Shown piece after piece: positions 17,597 to 26,253 of a DNA stretch of 42,891 nt; the first letter of the stretch is position 1; each line of letters opens with the position of its first letter. A program made the translations under genes and the position numbers. The DNA comes from Devosia sp. Its GTDB lineage: Bacteria; Pseudomonadota; Alphaproteobacteria; Rhizobiales; Devosiaceae. The stretch is from contig NZ_JAUYGL010000233.1 in assembly GCF_030689745.1 (NCBI RefSeq), positions 1 through 42,891 on the forward strand, given 5' to 3'. The notes below the pieces were generated by a model, which did not search any database, was not told the origin of the DNA, and was given only the letters and a program-made list of their open reading frames with translations.

Positions 17597-18025
17597 ATGA
17601 CGGAATTTACCCCTCTCGTGTCGCTGCTTGGCGGCGCGCTGATCGGTCTCGCCAGCGTATTACTCATGGCCTTTCATGGTCGCATTGCCGGTATGACCGG
17701 CATTCTGACTGGTTTGCTGCCGCCCATAGCCCCCGACTGGGCCTGGCGCGCAGCGTTTCTGGGCGGTGCAATCATCGCGCCCGCTCTCATGGTGCTGCTG
17801 ACCGGCTATGATGTCGGTTTCGCCAGTCCCGTTCCCACACCCTGGGTCATCATTGGTGGTCTGATCGTCGGCGTCGGTGTGTTCTTCGGTTCTGGTTGCA
17901 CCTCGGGTCATGGTGTCTGCGGCATGGCCCGCCTGTCGCCGCGCTCGATCGCCGCAACAGCGGTCTTCATGGGGGCGTCTTTCGTCACCGTTTATGTCGT
18001 TCGCCATGTGCTGGGAGGCTTCTGA
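17597..18025 (+). CDS. YeeE/YedE family membrane protein, first half (PmpA-like)
   Basis: A 142-residue protein with about four membrane helices, belonging to the sulfur-transport domain family (TsuA/YeeE). The conserved FGSGCTSGHGVCGMARLS carries the cysteine that handles thiosulfate or persulfide sulfur in characterised members. Length is half that of a full YeeE, and it is paired with the next gene (ATG overlaps its TGA by one base), so the two form a split transporter. It is first in the BigR-controlled operon. Only a weak AAGG lies near the start, which follows an in-frame TAG directly; the strong AAGGAGG at 17482-17488 is over 100 bases upstream. Confidence 0.88.
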   Translation: MTEFTPLVSLLGGALIGLASVLLMAFHGRIAGMTGILTGLLPPIAPDWAWRAAFLGGAIIAPALMVLLTGYDVGFASPVPTPWVIIGGLIVGVGVFFGSGCTSGHGVCGMARLSPRSIAATAVFMGASFVTVYVVRHVLGGF

Positions 18026-18465
18026 TGCGCCGCACAATTTTCGCTGGTCTGATAGGCCTTGTATTTGGAACCGGCATCGCCATTTCTGGTATGGCCAACC
18101 CGGCCAAGGTGCTCAACTTCTTTGACCTTGCTGGCGATTGGGATCCCTCGCTTGCCTTTGTCATGGGCAGCGCCCTGCTGGTAGCCGCAGTCGGCTATTT
18201 CTTCGTGCTCAAGCGCGACAGGCCGATCCTGGAGCCCCGGTTTCACCTGCCGACCAACCGCAAGCTCGATGCATCGCTGCTGGCAGGGTCTGCATTGTTC
18301 GGCATAGGCTGGGGAATTGCCGGTTTCTGCCCCGGCGGCGCCATCCCGGCCCTGGGCCTGGGAGAGAGTGCCGCCTGGATCTTTGTTGCCGCGATGCTGG
18401 TTGGTATCGCCGCCGCCAAAACGGCCCGTGACGCCCTGCGGCCTCGGGTCGCCAAAACCGCCTGA
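18025..18465 (+). CDS. YeeE/YedE family membrane protein, second half (PmpB-like)
   Basis: A 146-residue partner of the preceding gene with about four helices. It contains GIAISGMANPAKVLNFFDLAG and the Cys-containing GIAGFCPGGAIPALG, the diagnostic sequence of the second YeeE half. The ATG at 18025 overlaps the upstream TGA (TGATG) and GGAGG lies just before it. With the first half it probably moves thiosulfate-like or sulfane sulfur across the inner membrane to supply, or remove substrate from, the persulfide enzymes downstream. Confidence 0.88.
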   Translation: MRRTIFAGLIGLVFGTGIAISGMANPAKVLNFFDLAGDWDPSLAFVMGSALLVAAVGYFFVLKRDRPILEPRFHLPTNRKLDASLLAGSALFGIGWGIAGFCPGGAIPALGLGESAAWIFVAAMLVGIAAAKTARDALRPRVAKTA

Positions 18466-18484
18466 ATTCATTCAAGAAGAGGAT

Positions 18485-19384
18485 ATGACCATGACGTCCA
18501 TTCCATTCACCCCAGAACTTGATGTGCATCCTGAAGTGGTGGCGTTCTTTGACAAGCCAACCAACACCATCAGCTATGTGGTCAAGGATCCCGGTTCCAA
18601 CGCCTGTGCGGTCATCGATTCCGTGATGGATATCGATTACGCGGCCGGCCGCATCACCTATGATGGTGCCGACAAGATCATCGCCTATATCCAGGATCAA
18701 AAGCTGGATCTGCAGTGGCTGATCGAAACCCATGTGCATGCCGATCACCTCTCGGCGGCGCCCTATATCCAGGGCAAGCTGGGCGGCAAGCTGGGCATTG
18801 GCGAGAATATCAAGATCGTGCAGGAAACCTTCGGCAAGGTCTTCAATGAAGGCACCGAATTCCAGCGCGATGGCAGCCAGTTCGACCGGCTTTTCACCGA
18901 TGGTGACAGCTACAAGATCGGTGGCCTGACCGCGCATGTAATGCACACGCCGGGCCATACCCCGGCCTGCATGACGCATGTGGTTGGTGATGCCGCCTTT
19001 GTCGGTGACACCCTGTTCATGCCCGATGGTGGCTCGGCCCGTGCCGACTTCCCCGGCGGCGATGCGCGCACCTTGTATCGTTCAATCCAGCGTGTACTCG
19101 CCCTGCCTGCCCAGACCCGGCTGTTCATGTGCCACGACTACGGTCCCAATGGCCGCGACATCCAGTGGGAAACCACGGTGGCCGACGAGCTGGAGCACAA
19201 TATCCACGTGGGCAAGGGCACCGACGAAGACACCTTTGTGGCCATGCGCGAAGCGCGCGACGCGACACTGGACATGCCCAAGCTGATCATCCCGTCACTG
19301 CAAGTGAACATGCGCGCCGGCAAGCTTCCCCCCAAGGATGAAGATGGCAATACCTTCCTCAAAGTCCCCGTGAACGGGCTCTGA
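18485..19384 (+). CDS. MBL-fold persulfide dioxygenase-like hydrolase (Blh/ETHE1 type)
   Basis: A 299-residue metallo-beta-lactamase-fold protein. THVHADHLSAAPYI holds the HxHxDH metal motif; HTPGHTPACMTHV, GDTLFMPD and MCHDYGPNGR provide the remaining His/Asp ligands in the order found in ETHE1-type persulfide dioxygenases, which oxidise glutathione persulfide to sulfite. AAGAGG before ATG 18485 supports this start; an ATG two codons later is possible. In Agrobacterium and Xylella the equivalent Blh protein has a fused N-terminal DUF442 rhodanese domain; here that domain is a separate downstream gene. Confidence 0.88.
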   Translation: MTMTSIPFTPELDVHPEVVAFFDKPTNTISYVVKDPGSNACAVIDSVMDIDYAAGRITYDGADKIIAYIQDQKLDLQWLIETHVHADHLSAAPYIQGKLGGKLGIGENIKIVQETFGKVFNEGTEFQRDGSQFDRLFTDGDSYKIGGLTAHVMHTPGHTPACMTHVVGDAAFVGDTLFMPDGGSARADFPGGDARTLYRSIQRVLALPAQTRLFMCHDYGPNGRDIQWETTVADELEHNIHVGKGTDEDTFVAMREARDATLDMPKLIIPSLQVNMRAGKLPPKDEDGNTFLKVPVNGL

Positions 19385-19425
19385 CCATGTGGCCCTTTAC
19401 TCAAGCAAAACCCAAAGAGAAGACC

Positions 19426-19752
19426 ATGCACCTCAACAAGATTACTGCCGATTACGCCACTACTGGCCAGATCACCCCCGACCAGATCAAGGCCATTGCC
19501 GACGCTGGCTACAAGTCCATCGTCTGCGCCCGTCCCGATCATGAAGAAGGCGGCCAGCCCAGCTATGACGAAGTTGCCCGCGCCGCCGAAGCGGCGGGCC
19601 TGAAGATTGTCCACATCCCGGTTTCCGGCATGCTGGGCGAAGGCCAGGTTATCCGCTTCCACGATGCCTGGACCAACCTGCCCAAGCCAATGCTGGGTTA
19701 TTGCCGCTCCGGCGCACGCGCCGGCAGCCTCTACGCGACTCTGTCCAAGTAA
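19426..19752 (+). CDS. DUF442 / TIGR01244 family sulfurtransferase (rhodanese-like)
   Basis: A 108-residue single-domain sulfurtransferase of the phosphatase-like/DUF442 family. The active-site loop is GYCRSGARA, with the nucleophilic Cys that carries persulfide sulfur. ATG at 19426 is preferred over an ATG at 19387, giving the typical family N-terminus (MHLNKITADYATTGQITPDQ). It lies 41 bases after the persulfide dioxygenase gene and six before the SulP gene, so it is in the same operon. It probably passes sulfur between glutathione persulfide, thiosulfate and sulfite next to the dioxygenase. Confidence 0.88.
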   Translation: MHLNKITADYATTGQITPDQIKAIADAGYKSIVCARPDHEEGGQPSYDEVARAAEAAGLKIVHIPVSGMLGEGQVIRFHDAWTNLPKPMLGYCRSGARAGSLYATLSK

Positions 19753-19758
19753 GACACC

Positions 19759-21480
19759 ATGAAGCTCAAGACCTATCTTCCCATTCTCGAATGGGGCAGC
19801 CGCTATAACCGGGACTCCCTGACCAGCGATCTGGTTGCGGCAGTGATCGTGACGATCATGCTGATCCCGCAATCACTGGCCTATGCGCTGCTGGCCGGCC
19901 TGCCGCCGGAGGTAGGTCTTTATGCTTCGGTGCTGCCGCTGGTGGCCTATGCCATCTTCGGCACCTCGACGGCGCTGGCCGTCGGCCCGGTGGCGGTGGT
20001 GTCGCTGATGACCGCTTCGGCCATTGGCAGCATCGCTGCCGAGGGTACAGTGGACTATGCCAGCGCCGCCATTCTGCTGGCCGCCATGTCGGGCATCATT
20101 CTGGCGGTGCTGGGTTTGTTCCGGCTCGGCTTCATCGCCAATTTCCTGTCACACCCGGTGATCTCGGGCTTCATCACCGCCTCGGGCCTGATCATCGCCA
20201 CCAGCCAGGTGGGCGGCATGCTTGGCATCAAGACCGAGGGCCATGCATTGCCCGAACTGGTGATGTCGATTGTGCACAATATCGGCACCATCAACTGGTA
20301 TACCTTGGCCGTCGGCGCGGTGTCCCTGGCCCTGCTGCTGTGGATCCGCATGGACCTCAAGAACTGGCTGCTCCGCTTCGGCCTGCCCAAGGGTGCGGTG
20401 ACCATCATCACCCGCGCCGGGCCGGTACTGGTGGTCTTCCTGACCATGGCCTGGTCGGTGCTGGGCGATCTGGGTGCCAGGGGCGTGGCACTGGTTGGCG
20501 ACGTGCCCCAGGGCCTGCCCATGCTGTCGCTGCCCAATTTCAATCTCGATACCATGCAGGCGCTGTTGCTGCCGGCGCTGATCATCTCGATCGTCGGCTT
20601 TGTGGAATCCATTTCGGTGGCCCAGACCCTGGCTGCCAAGCGCCGCCAGCGCATCGACCCCAATCAGGAACTGATCGGCCTGGGCGCGGCCAATATCGCG
20701 GCCGCTGTCGGTGGCGGCTATCCGGTAACGGGCGGCTTTGCCCGCTCCGTGGTCAATTTCGATGCCGGCGCGGCCACCCCCGCCGCCGGTGCCTTCACCG
20801 CCATTGGTATTGCCGGCGCCACCCTGCTGCTGACCCCGTTCCTGGCCATTCTGCCCAAGGCGACCTTGGCGGCCACGATCATTGTGGCCGTGCTGACCCT
20901 GGTGGATTTCTCGATCCTCAAACGCGCCTGGACCTATTCCAAGGCCGACTTCACCGCCGTGGCCATCACGCTGCTGGGCACCTTGCTGATGGGCGTGGAG
21001 GTGGGCATTTCCCTCGGCGTTGCCGCCTCGATACTGATTTTTCTCTATCGCTCATCGCAGCCGCATGCCGCCGTGGTTGGTCAGGTGCCGGGCACCGAGC
21101 ACTTCCGCAACGTCAAGCGCCATGATGTGCACACCATTCCCAGCGTGCTCTCGATCCGGGTCGATGAAAGTCTCTATTTCGCCAATGCGCGCTATCTCGA
21201 GGATCTGGTCTATGGCGAGGTCGCCGGGCGGCCTGAACTCAAGGACGTGGTGCTGATGTGTTCGGCGGTGAACGCCATCGACATGTCGGCGCTGGAAAGC
21301 CTTGAGGCGATCCAGCACCAGCTCAAGGATCTGGGCGTCCGCCTGCATCTGTCGGAGGTCAAGGGACCGGTGATGGACCGCCTGGCGGGCACCGAATTCC
21401 TGCAGCATCTGTCCGGTGGGGTGCATCTGAGCCAGCATCAGGCGATGGAAGCGATCAAGGCGTTGCCCGCAGCAGCCTGA
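19759..21480 (+). CDS. SulP family inorganic anion permease with STAS domain
   Basis: A 573-residue SulP transporter. The hydrophobic region (about residues 25-430) contains IPQSLAYALLAGLPPEVGLYASVLP and GTSTALAVGPVAVVSLMTA, the classic SulP signature, and NQELIGLGAANIAAAVGGGYPVTGGFARSVVN is also diagnostic. The C-terminal STAS domain (about 440-555) includes LSIRVDESLYFANARYLED and CSAVNAIDMSALESLE. SulP proteins move sulfate, bicarbonate or related anions. As the last gene of the BigR operon, it most likely handles sulfite or sulfate made by persulfide oxidation; direction cannot be told. A terminator follows at once. Confidence 0.9.
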   Translation: MKLKTYLPILEWGSRYNRDSLTSDLVAAVIVTIMLIPQSLAYALLAGLPPEVGLYASVLPLVAYAIFGTSTALAVGPVAVVSLMTASAIGSIAAEGTVDYASAAILLAAMSGIILAVLGLFRLGFIANFLSHPVISGFITASGLIIATSQVGGMLGIKTEGHALPELVMSIVHNIGTINWYTLAVGAVSLALLLWIRMDLKNWLLRFGLPKGAVTIITRAGPVLVVFLTMAWSVLGDLGARGVALVGDVPQGLPMLSLPNFNLDTMQALLLPALIISIVGFVESISVAQTLAAKRRQRIDPNQELIGLGAANIAAAVGGGYPVTGGFARSVVNFDAGAATPAAGAFTAIGIAGATLLLTPFLAILPKATLAATIIVAVLTLVDFSILKRAWTYSKADFTAVAITLLGTLLMGVEVGISLGVAASILIFLYRSSQPHAAVVGQVPGTEHFRNVKRHDVHTIPSVLSIRVDESLYFANARYLEDLVYGEVAGRPELKDVVLMCSAVNAIDMSALESLEAIQHQLKDLGVRLHLSEVKGPVMDRLAGTEFLQHLSGGVHLSQHQAMEAIKALPAAA

Positions 21481-21490
21481 TCATCCCTTG

Positions 21491-21526
21491 CTCCCGCAGC
21501 GCCATGGCCTGCGGGAGTTTTGTTTT
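21491..21526 (+). terminator. Rho-independent terminator after the sulfur operon
   Basis: CTCCCGCAG (21491-21499) and CTGCGGGAG (21509-21517) make a perfect 9-bp stem with a 9-nt loop, followed at once by TTTTGTTTT (21518-21526). It begins 10 bases after the SulP stop and is the clearest intrinsic terminator in the window. Confidence 0.92.
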
Positions 21527-21571
21527 ATGGCGTGGGGAATGGGCCTGTCAGGCCGGGGCCGAGACTGCCGG

Positions 21572-23143
21572 TCAGCGCTGCCAGCGGCCAAGGCCGTTGC
21601 GGTTGAAATACTCGATCAGCACGCTACCGTCCGCCGGATCGAAGGTGACCGAGGACTTTGAACCGGCCGGCGCGTTCTCGTTGCGTGGCGCCATCGCGAA
21701 CACCTCACCATCCCAATTGGTCAGGGCGAAGCTGTCGCCGCGCGGGCCCAGCCGGGCGGTCAACCCGCTATCACCCCGGGTGATTTCGAGCGGCCCGAAA
21801 TAATCGTTCTGATAGATACCGAGATAGGCATCGAGCGGCCGGGCAGGGGCGGGTTGGGCAGGCGGCGCGCTGTCGGCCAGATCGCCTTCGGGGTCGTAAA
21901 ACGCCACCATGCGGGGATGGAAGGCGTCATACCAGTCTCGGGTAGGCTCTCCAAATTGCACGGTGTCGAGAAAACTGTTGGCGATGGCCTCGGCCGCGCC
22001 GAGCGGTCCGGCATTGGTGAGAACGACAATGCCGACATCGGCCGACGGGATGAACTGGATACGGGTGGCAGCGCCCAGGGTGAAGGCTCCGGAATGACCG
22101 AACACCGTGCGGCCATCAGCGCCAATGCCGACATTGAAGCCATAGCCGTAAAAGCTGGGACGGGCGCTGGGGACGTGGCCGGGCGAGCTGAATGCCTGGG
22201 GGCTGAGTGCCGCCTGCAGGGCGGCCGGGTCGATCAGCTGCTGCCCATCGCGTTCGCCATCGGCCAGCAGCAGTTTGAGCCATTCGGCCAGATCAATGAC
22301 AGTGGAGGAAATGCCACCAGCGGGCGCCTGGGGGTCTGCGTTGCGTTGATACAGTGGCTGCAAACTGCCATCGACCAGCGTATGCAGGCTGGCGCGGTTG
22401 GCTTGGGCGACGAAATCGGCATTGCGGGAACTGGTCGCCGTCATGCCAAGTGGGTCGTAAAGGGTCGCTTCGGACAAATCCTCCCAGCTCTTGCCGGTCG
22501 CCGCAGCGACCGCTTCAGCGCCGCTGGTAATGCCGAAATTTGAGTAATTGTAGGAGGTACGGAAACTGTCGAGCGGCAGAAGGCGCAGTCGCGCCATGAT
22601 CTCGGCGCGGGTGAAGCCGAGATCTTCAAGCTCATCGCCGCCGCCCAGCGGCAGGCCCGAGCGATGGGCGTAGAGATCACCAATGGTCGCGTGCTCAGTG
22701 ACCCAGTCGTCATTGAGCCGGAATTCGGGGAGATAGGCGGTGACCAGATCATCCCAGGCAACCAGGCCATTGCTGACGGCAATGGCTGCCACGGTGGCGG
22801 CGAGCGGTTTGGAAACCGAGGCAATCTGGAACACGGTATCGGGGGTAACCGGATCGTCCTCGCCCAGCTTGCGCACGCCAAAGCCCTGGGCAAAGACGGT
22901 TTCGCCGCCACGCACCACCGCCACCGCCACGCCGGGGACCAGGCTGCGTTCCATGATGGTTGCGATGGTGTCCTCAAGCTGGTCGAGGGCCAGATCGAGA
23001 CCGCCAGGGGCGAGTTTGACAGCATCCATATTCGGGGCCGCACTGAGATCGAGATTTGCCGGCTGGGCCTGAACGGGTGCCATGGTGCCGATTATGGCCA
23101 GGGCAGTAGCGAGCGGTAGCGCGCGAGACATTGGGGTGGTCAT
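21572..23143 (-). CDS. Secreted serine hydrolase, beta-lactamase class C / PBP-like family
   Basis: A 523-residue exported serine hydrolase. ATG 23143 is chosen: GGAGGAGC is eight bases upstream, and it begins a signal peptide (MTTPMSRALPLATALAIIGT ... VQAQ). Catalytic motifs are SVSK (SxxK, in FQIASVSKPLAATV), YNYSNFG (YxN) and FGHSGAF (HxG, replacing KTG), so the site is complete. The C-terminal region from about residue 420 (GIYQNDYFGPLEITRGD) is the extra beta-barrel-like domain seen in longer esterase/peptidase relatives. Such proteins include D-amino-acid peptidases and esterases; substrate unknown. It is convergent with the SulP operon and has no obvious operon partner. Confidence 0.87.
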   Translation of the reverse strand: MTTPMSRALPLATALAIIGTMAPVQAQPANLDLSAAPNMDAVKLAPGGLDLALDQLEDTIATIMERSLVPGVAVAVVRGGETVFAQGFGVRKLGEDDPVTPDTVFQIASVSKPLAATVAAIAVSNGLVAWDDLVTAYLPEFRLNDDWVTEHATIGDLYAHRSGLPLGGGDELEDLGFTRAEIMARLRLLPLDSFRTSYNYSNFGITSGAEAVAAATGKSWEDLSEATLYDPLGMTATSSRNADFVAQANRASLHTLVDGSLQPLYQRNADPQAPAGGISSTVIDLAEWLKLLLADGERDGQQLIDPAALQAALSPQAFSSPGHVPSARPSFYGYGFNVGIGADGRTVFGHSGAFTLGAATRIQFIPSADVGIVVLTNAGPLGAAEAIANSFLDTVQFGEPTRDWYDAFHPRMVAFYDPEGDLADSAPPAQPAPARPLDAYLGIYQNDYFGPLEITRGDSGLTARLGPRGDSFALTNWDGEVFAMAPRNENAPAGSKSSVTFDPADGSVLIEYFNRNGLGRWQR

Positions 23144-23305
23144 GCAGAATGCTCCTCCGGGCTGGCTCCGCAGGGGGAGCTCCTGACTATCGTCAATCCG
23201 CACGCTGCGTACGACGGTGACGCCCCTGTCAAACCACCGCAATAATGACGGTATCGTTATGGCAGGGCCAGATATTTTATTGGCCTGCGTAGTGCGCGGG
23301 CCAGC

Positions 23306-23977
23306 TCAGCCGCGTTCGGTGATAATCCGGGTCAACGATTCCGAGGCCTTGACGATGTGCTTGCGCGTCAGATCGGCGGCGCGCTCGGCCTCGCCGGCCC
23401 GACAGGCATCGATGATCTGCTGATGCTCGGCAATGGCCAGTGCGCGGCCATGGCCCAGGCTGAGCTGGGCGCGGATATAGCGCTCGATGCGGTCATTGGC
23501 AGCTTCGGCGGCCGCAAAATAATATGGCAGACCAGCATCGAGATAGAGCGAGGAATGGAACTGGCGATTGAGGTCGCCCCAGCGCACGCCATCGGTTTCC
23601 TCGGCAAAGGCTTCGCAAAGCTGCTGGGCATGGTCGAGCGAATGCTGGCTCATGCGCGGCACGGCATGGGCGATCAATTTCGGTTCGACCGTGGCGCGGA
23701 AGTCAAAGATCTCCTGGATTTCGGCGACCGAGATGCGGCTGACCACCACCCCCTTGTAGCGCACCGAGGTGACCAGGCCGCTGGCTTCGAGCTGCTTGAG
23801 CGCCTCGCGCACCGGGATGCGGCTGACATTGAACATCTTGGCAATGGCATCCTGGCGCAGGGTCTGCCCTTCTGCCAGTTCACCGCGAATAATGGCCGTG
23901 CGCAGGGCGTCAAGAATCACGTCCGACGAGGACGCGCCGGCACCGATGTTGGACGCTCGTGCACTCAGCCCTTCCAT
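23306..23977 (-). CDS. GntR family regulator, FCD subfamily
   Basis: A 223-residue repressor-type regulator. The winged-helix N-terminus holds ILDALRTAIIRGELAEGQTL and AKMFNVSRIPVREALKQLEASGLV; the all-helical FCD effector domain has DFRATVEPKLIAHAVPRM, LNRQFHSSLY and HQQIIDACRAGEAERA, with the conserved Arg, Asp and His metal/ligand positions of the subfamily. The ATG at 23977 has GGAGGAGC upstream. FCD regulators answer carboxylates and amino-acid breakdown products. It diverges from the liv/hydroxyproline genes and most likely represses them until the substrate is present. Confidence 0.9.
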   Translation of the reverse strand: MEGLSARASNIGAGASSSDVILDALRTAIIRGELAEGQTLRQDAIAKMFNVSRIPVREALKQLEASGLVTSVRYKGVVVSRISVAEIQEIFDFRATVEPKLIAHAVPRMSQHSLDHAQQLCEAFAEETDGVRWGDLNRQFHSSLYLDAGLPYYFAAAEAANDRIERYIRAQLSLGHGRALAIAEHQQIIDACRAGEAERAADLTRKHIVKASESLTRIITERG

Positions 23978-24067
23978 TAATCCAGCTCCTCCACTGTGGC
24001 CCATACCGGCTTTTTGCCGGCGCTATCTGCCTCCCGGCTTCTGGGCGCCGAAGCAGAACGTAGCATG

Positions 24068-24084
24068 TTGTATATTGGATACAA
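24068..24084. promoter_or_regulatory. Candidate GntR-FCD operator
   Basis: TTGTAT (24068-24073), ATTGG, ATACAA (24079-24084): a perfect inverted repeat of six bases with a 5-base centre, in the gap between the GntR gene and livK. The TTGTAT/ATACAA form is common among FCD-type operators. It would allow control of both directions. Confidence 0.6.
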
Positions 24085-24161
24085 TCGTGCAAGCCTAAGT
24101 TTTAGATGCTCTGGTGGAGGGAACAACGCCAGGATCGATAACAGGTTGAGGAGCCTTCAAG

Positions 24162-25259
24162 ATGAAACTCACGACACTTCTTGCGACCACCGCGATTGCC
24201 ATGGCATTGGCGGGCCCCGCCTATGCGGAAATGAAAATCGGCATTCTGGCGCCCACCACCGGCTCGGAAGCCACCTACGGGCAGGACATGGCCAATGCCG
24301 TCAATCTGGCCATTTCCGAAATCAATGCTGCGGGCGGTGTTCTGGGTGAGCAGCTCAGCTCGGTGATCGGCGATGATGGCTGCGATCCGCAGCAGGCCGT
24401 CAATGCTGCCAGCAAGCTGGCGTCATCCGATGTCGTGGGTGTCGTCGGGGGCTATTGCTCGGGCGCCACCGTTCCCACCCTCAAGATTTTTGGCGATGCC
24501 AGCATTCCGTTCGTAATCACCGGCGCCAATTCCACCAAGCTGATCCCGGCCAATCCCGGCAACGCCTTCATGATCAATTCCACCGGCAATGATCAGGTGG
24601 CCAAGGCCATCGAGTACTTCAATTCCGTTGGCGCGAAATCGCTGGCCATCGTCAACCAGGGCGATGCCTATTCGCAGGACCTTGCTGACCTGACCAAGAA
24701 GGACTGGGAAGCTGCCGGCAACACGGTCCCCGCCTTCGAAGTCGCCAACAAGGGCGAGCAGGACTATTCAGCCATCGTGACGGCCATCCGTTCGGCCAAT
24801 CCCGATGCCGTGTTCTGGACTGCCTATTATGCTGATGGCGGCCTGCTGATCCGCCAACTGCGCCAGGCCGGGTACCAAGGCACGATCGCTGTGGGCGATG
24901 GCTCCAATTCTCCGGAACTGTTCGGCATTGCCGGCTCGGCGGCCGAGGGCGTGATCGGGTTCTCCAATCCCATCGCTGAATTCCTGCCCGGGGCCAAGGA
25001 CTTCATTGCCGACTACACGGCAGCCAATGGCTCGCCTCCGGGCCCCTATGCGCCGCTGGCCTATGACGGCATGCACCTGCTCGCCACCGCAATCGAGGCA
25101 GCCGGCAGCACCGACCCCGCCGCGATCAACGCCGCGCTGATGGATGCTGACTATCCCGGCATTGCCGGTCAGATCACCTTCACCCCCGAAAACACCCTGG
25201 CCCGTTCGAACTTCGTCGTGCTGAAGGGCAATGGCGGCAAGTGGGGCCTGGCGCAGTAG
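24162..25259 (+). CDS. livK: Branched-chain amino-acid type ABC substrate-binding protein
   Basis: A 365-residue periplasmic receptor with a signal peptide (MKLTTLLATTAIAMALAGPA, cleavage likely at AYA-E near residue 22). The fold is the LIV-binding type: KIGILAPTTGSEATYGQDMANAVNLAISEINAAGG, DDGCDPQQAVNAASKL, and AIVNQGDAYSQDLADLTKKD in the hinge-proximal region. GAGGAGCC precedes the ATG. Neighbouring hydroxyproline-type enzymes suggest the ligand is hydroxyproline or proline rather than leucine; this is inference from context. A strong hairpin follows the stop. Confidence 0.92.
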   Translation: MKLTTLLATTAIAMALAGPAYAEMKIGILAPTTGSEATYGQDMANAVNLAISEINAAGGVLGEQLSSVIGDDGCDPQQAVNAASKLASSDVVGVVGGYCSGATVPTLKIFGDASIPFVITGANSTKLIPANPGNAFMINSTGNDQVAKAIEYFNSVGAKSLAIVNQGDAYSQDLADLTKKDWEAAGNTVPAFEVANKGEQDYSAIVTAIRSANPDAVFWTAYYADGGLLIRQLRQAGYQGTIAVGDGSNSPELFGIAGSAAEGVIGFSNPIAEFLPGAKDFIADYTAANGSPPGPYAPLAYDGMHLLATAIEAAGSTDPAAINAALMDADYPGIAGQITFTPENTLARSNFVVLKGNGGKWGLAQ

Positions 25260-25273
25260 CCCAACCCGAACAC

Positions 25274-25304
25274 TGGCCCCGCCGCTGCATGGGCGGCGGG
25301 GCCA
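25274..25304 (+). terminator. Strong intercistronic hairpin after livK
   Basis: TGGCCCCGCCG (25274-25284) and CGGCGGGGCCA (25294-25304) form a perfect 11-bp stem with a 9-nt loop, 15 bases past the livK stop. No U-tract follows, so it probably stabilises the livK mRNA and attenuates, rather than ends, transcription into livH. The same arrangement occurs at 9139-9164 after the other binding-protein gene. Confidence 0.65.
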
Positions 25305-25337
25305 ATGACGATCGGCGTCCGGTGGGGGAACTTGTGC

Positions 25338-26252
25338 ATGTCCGTCTTTGATATCTTCTTGCAGCAACTGGTGAACGGGCTCGTGCTCGGCTCGTTCTAT
25401 GCGCTGGTGGCGCTGGGCTACACCATGATTTACGGTGTGGTGAAGCTGCTCAATTTCGCCCATGGCGACGTGTACATGGTCGGCGGCTTTGTCGGCTTTC
25501 TGGTGCTCTCTGTGGTGGCGCCAATGGTCGGGCCGGGCTGGACTGGCGTGGCCGTTTCGATGGTCGTGGCGATGATCGCGGTAGGCTTTCTCGGCGTGGT
25601 GATCCAGCGGGTTGCCTACCAACCCATGCTCAACGCCCCCCGGCTTTCCATTCTGATTACGGCGCTGGCGGTTTCGCTGGTGCTGCAGAATGGCGTGCTG
25701 ACGCTGACCCATGGACAATATCAGCCGATGGGCGCCGATCTCGGCTTTGGCGGCGTCAATCTGGGCCTGCTGTTCATCAGCTATAATCAGATGATCCTGG
25801 TGGGCACCGCCGCCGCGCTGATGATCGCGCTGGAATTGTTCGTGTCGCGCACCCAATATGGCCGGGCCATGCGGGCGATCTCGATCGACAAGGACATGTG
25901 CCGCCTGATGGGCATCAATGTCACCGCCGTGATCGCGGTGACCTTCTTTATCGGCTCGGCGCTGGCCGCTGCGGCTGGCACTATGGCCGGGGCCTATTAT
26001 GGCTCGGTCTGGTATTTCATGGGCTTTCTGATCGGCATCAAGGCGTTTACCGCCGCGGTGATCGGCGGCATCGGCTCGATCCCCGGCGCCATGCTGGGTG
26101 GCTTGATCCTGGGCCTGCTTGAATCCTTTGGTACCCAGATCCCCGGCATTGGCAGCGAGTGGAAGGACGTGTTCTCCTTTGCCGTGCTGATCCTCGTGCT
26201 GGTGCTCAAACCGACTGGCCTGTTGGGCAAGTCCGAGCAGGAGCGCATGTAA
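25338..26252 (+). CDS. livH: Branched-chain amino-acid type ABC permease LivH
   Basis: A 304-residue permease with about eight membrane segments. Typical sequence: QQLVNGLVLGSFYALVALGYTMIYG, LLNFAHGDVYM, and the cytoplasmic loop GRAMRAISIDKDMCRLMGIN used for ATPase contact. ATG 25338 is chosen over an ATG 33 bases upstream because GGGGGA lies before it and homologues start MS-F--LQQL. One base separates it from livM. Confidence 0.93.
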   Translation: MSVFDIFLQQLVNGLVLGSFYALVALGYTMIYGVVKLLNFAHGDVYMVGGFVGFLVLSVVAPMVGPGWTGVAVSMVVAMIAVGFLGVVIQRVAYQPMLNAPRLSILITALAVSLVLQNGVLTLTHGQYQPMGADLGFGGVNLGLLFISYNQMILVGTAAALMIALELFVSRTQYGRAMRAISIDKDMCRLMGINVTAVIAVTFFIGSALAAAAGTMAGAYYGSVWYFMGFLIGIKAFTAAVIGGIGSIPGAMLGGLILGLLESFGTQIPGIGSEWKDVFSFAVLILVLVLKPTGLLGKSEQERM

Positions 26253-26253
26253 C

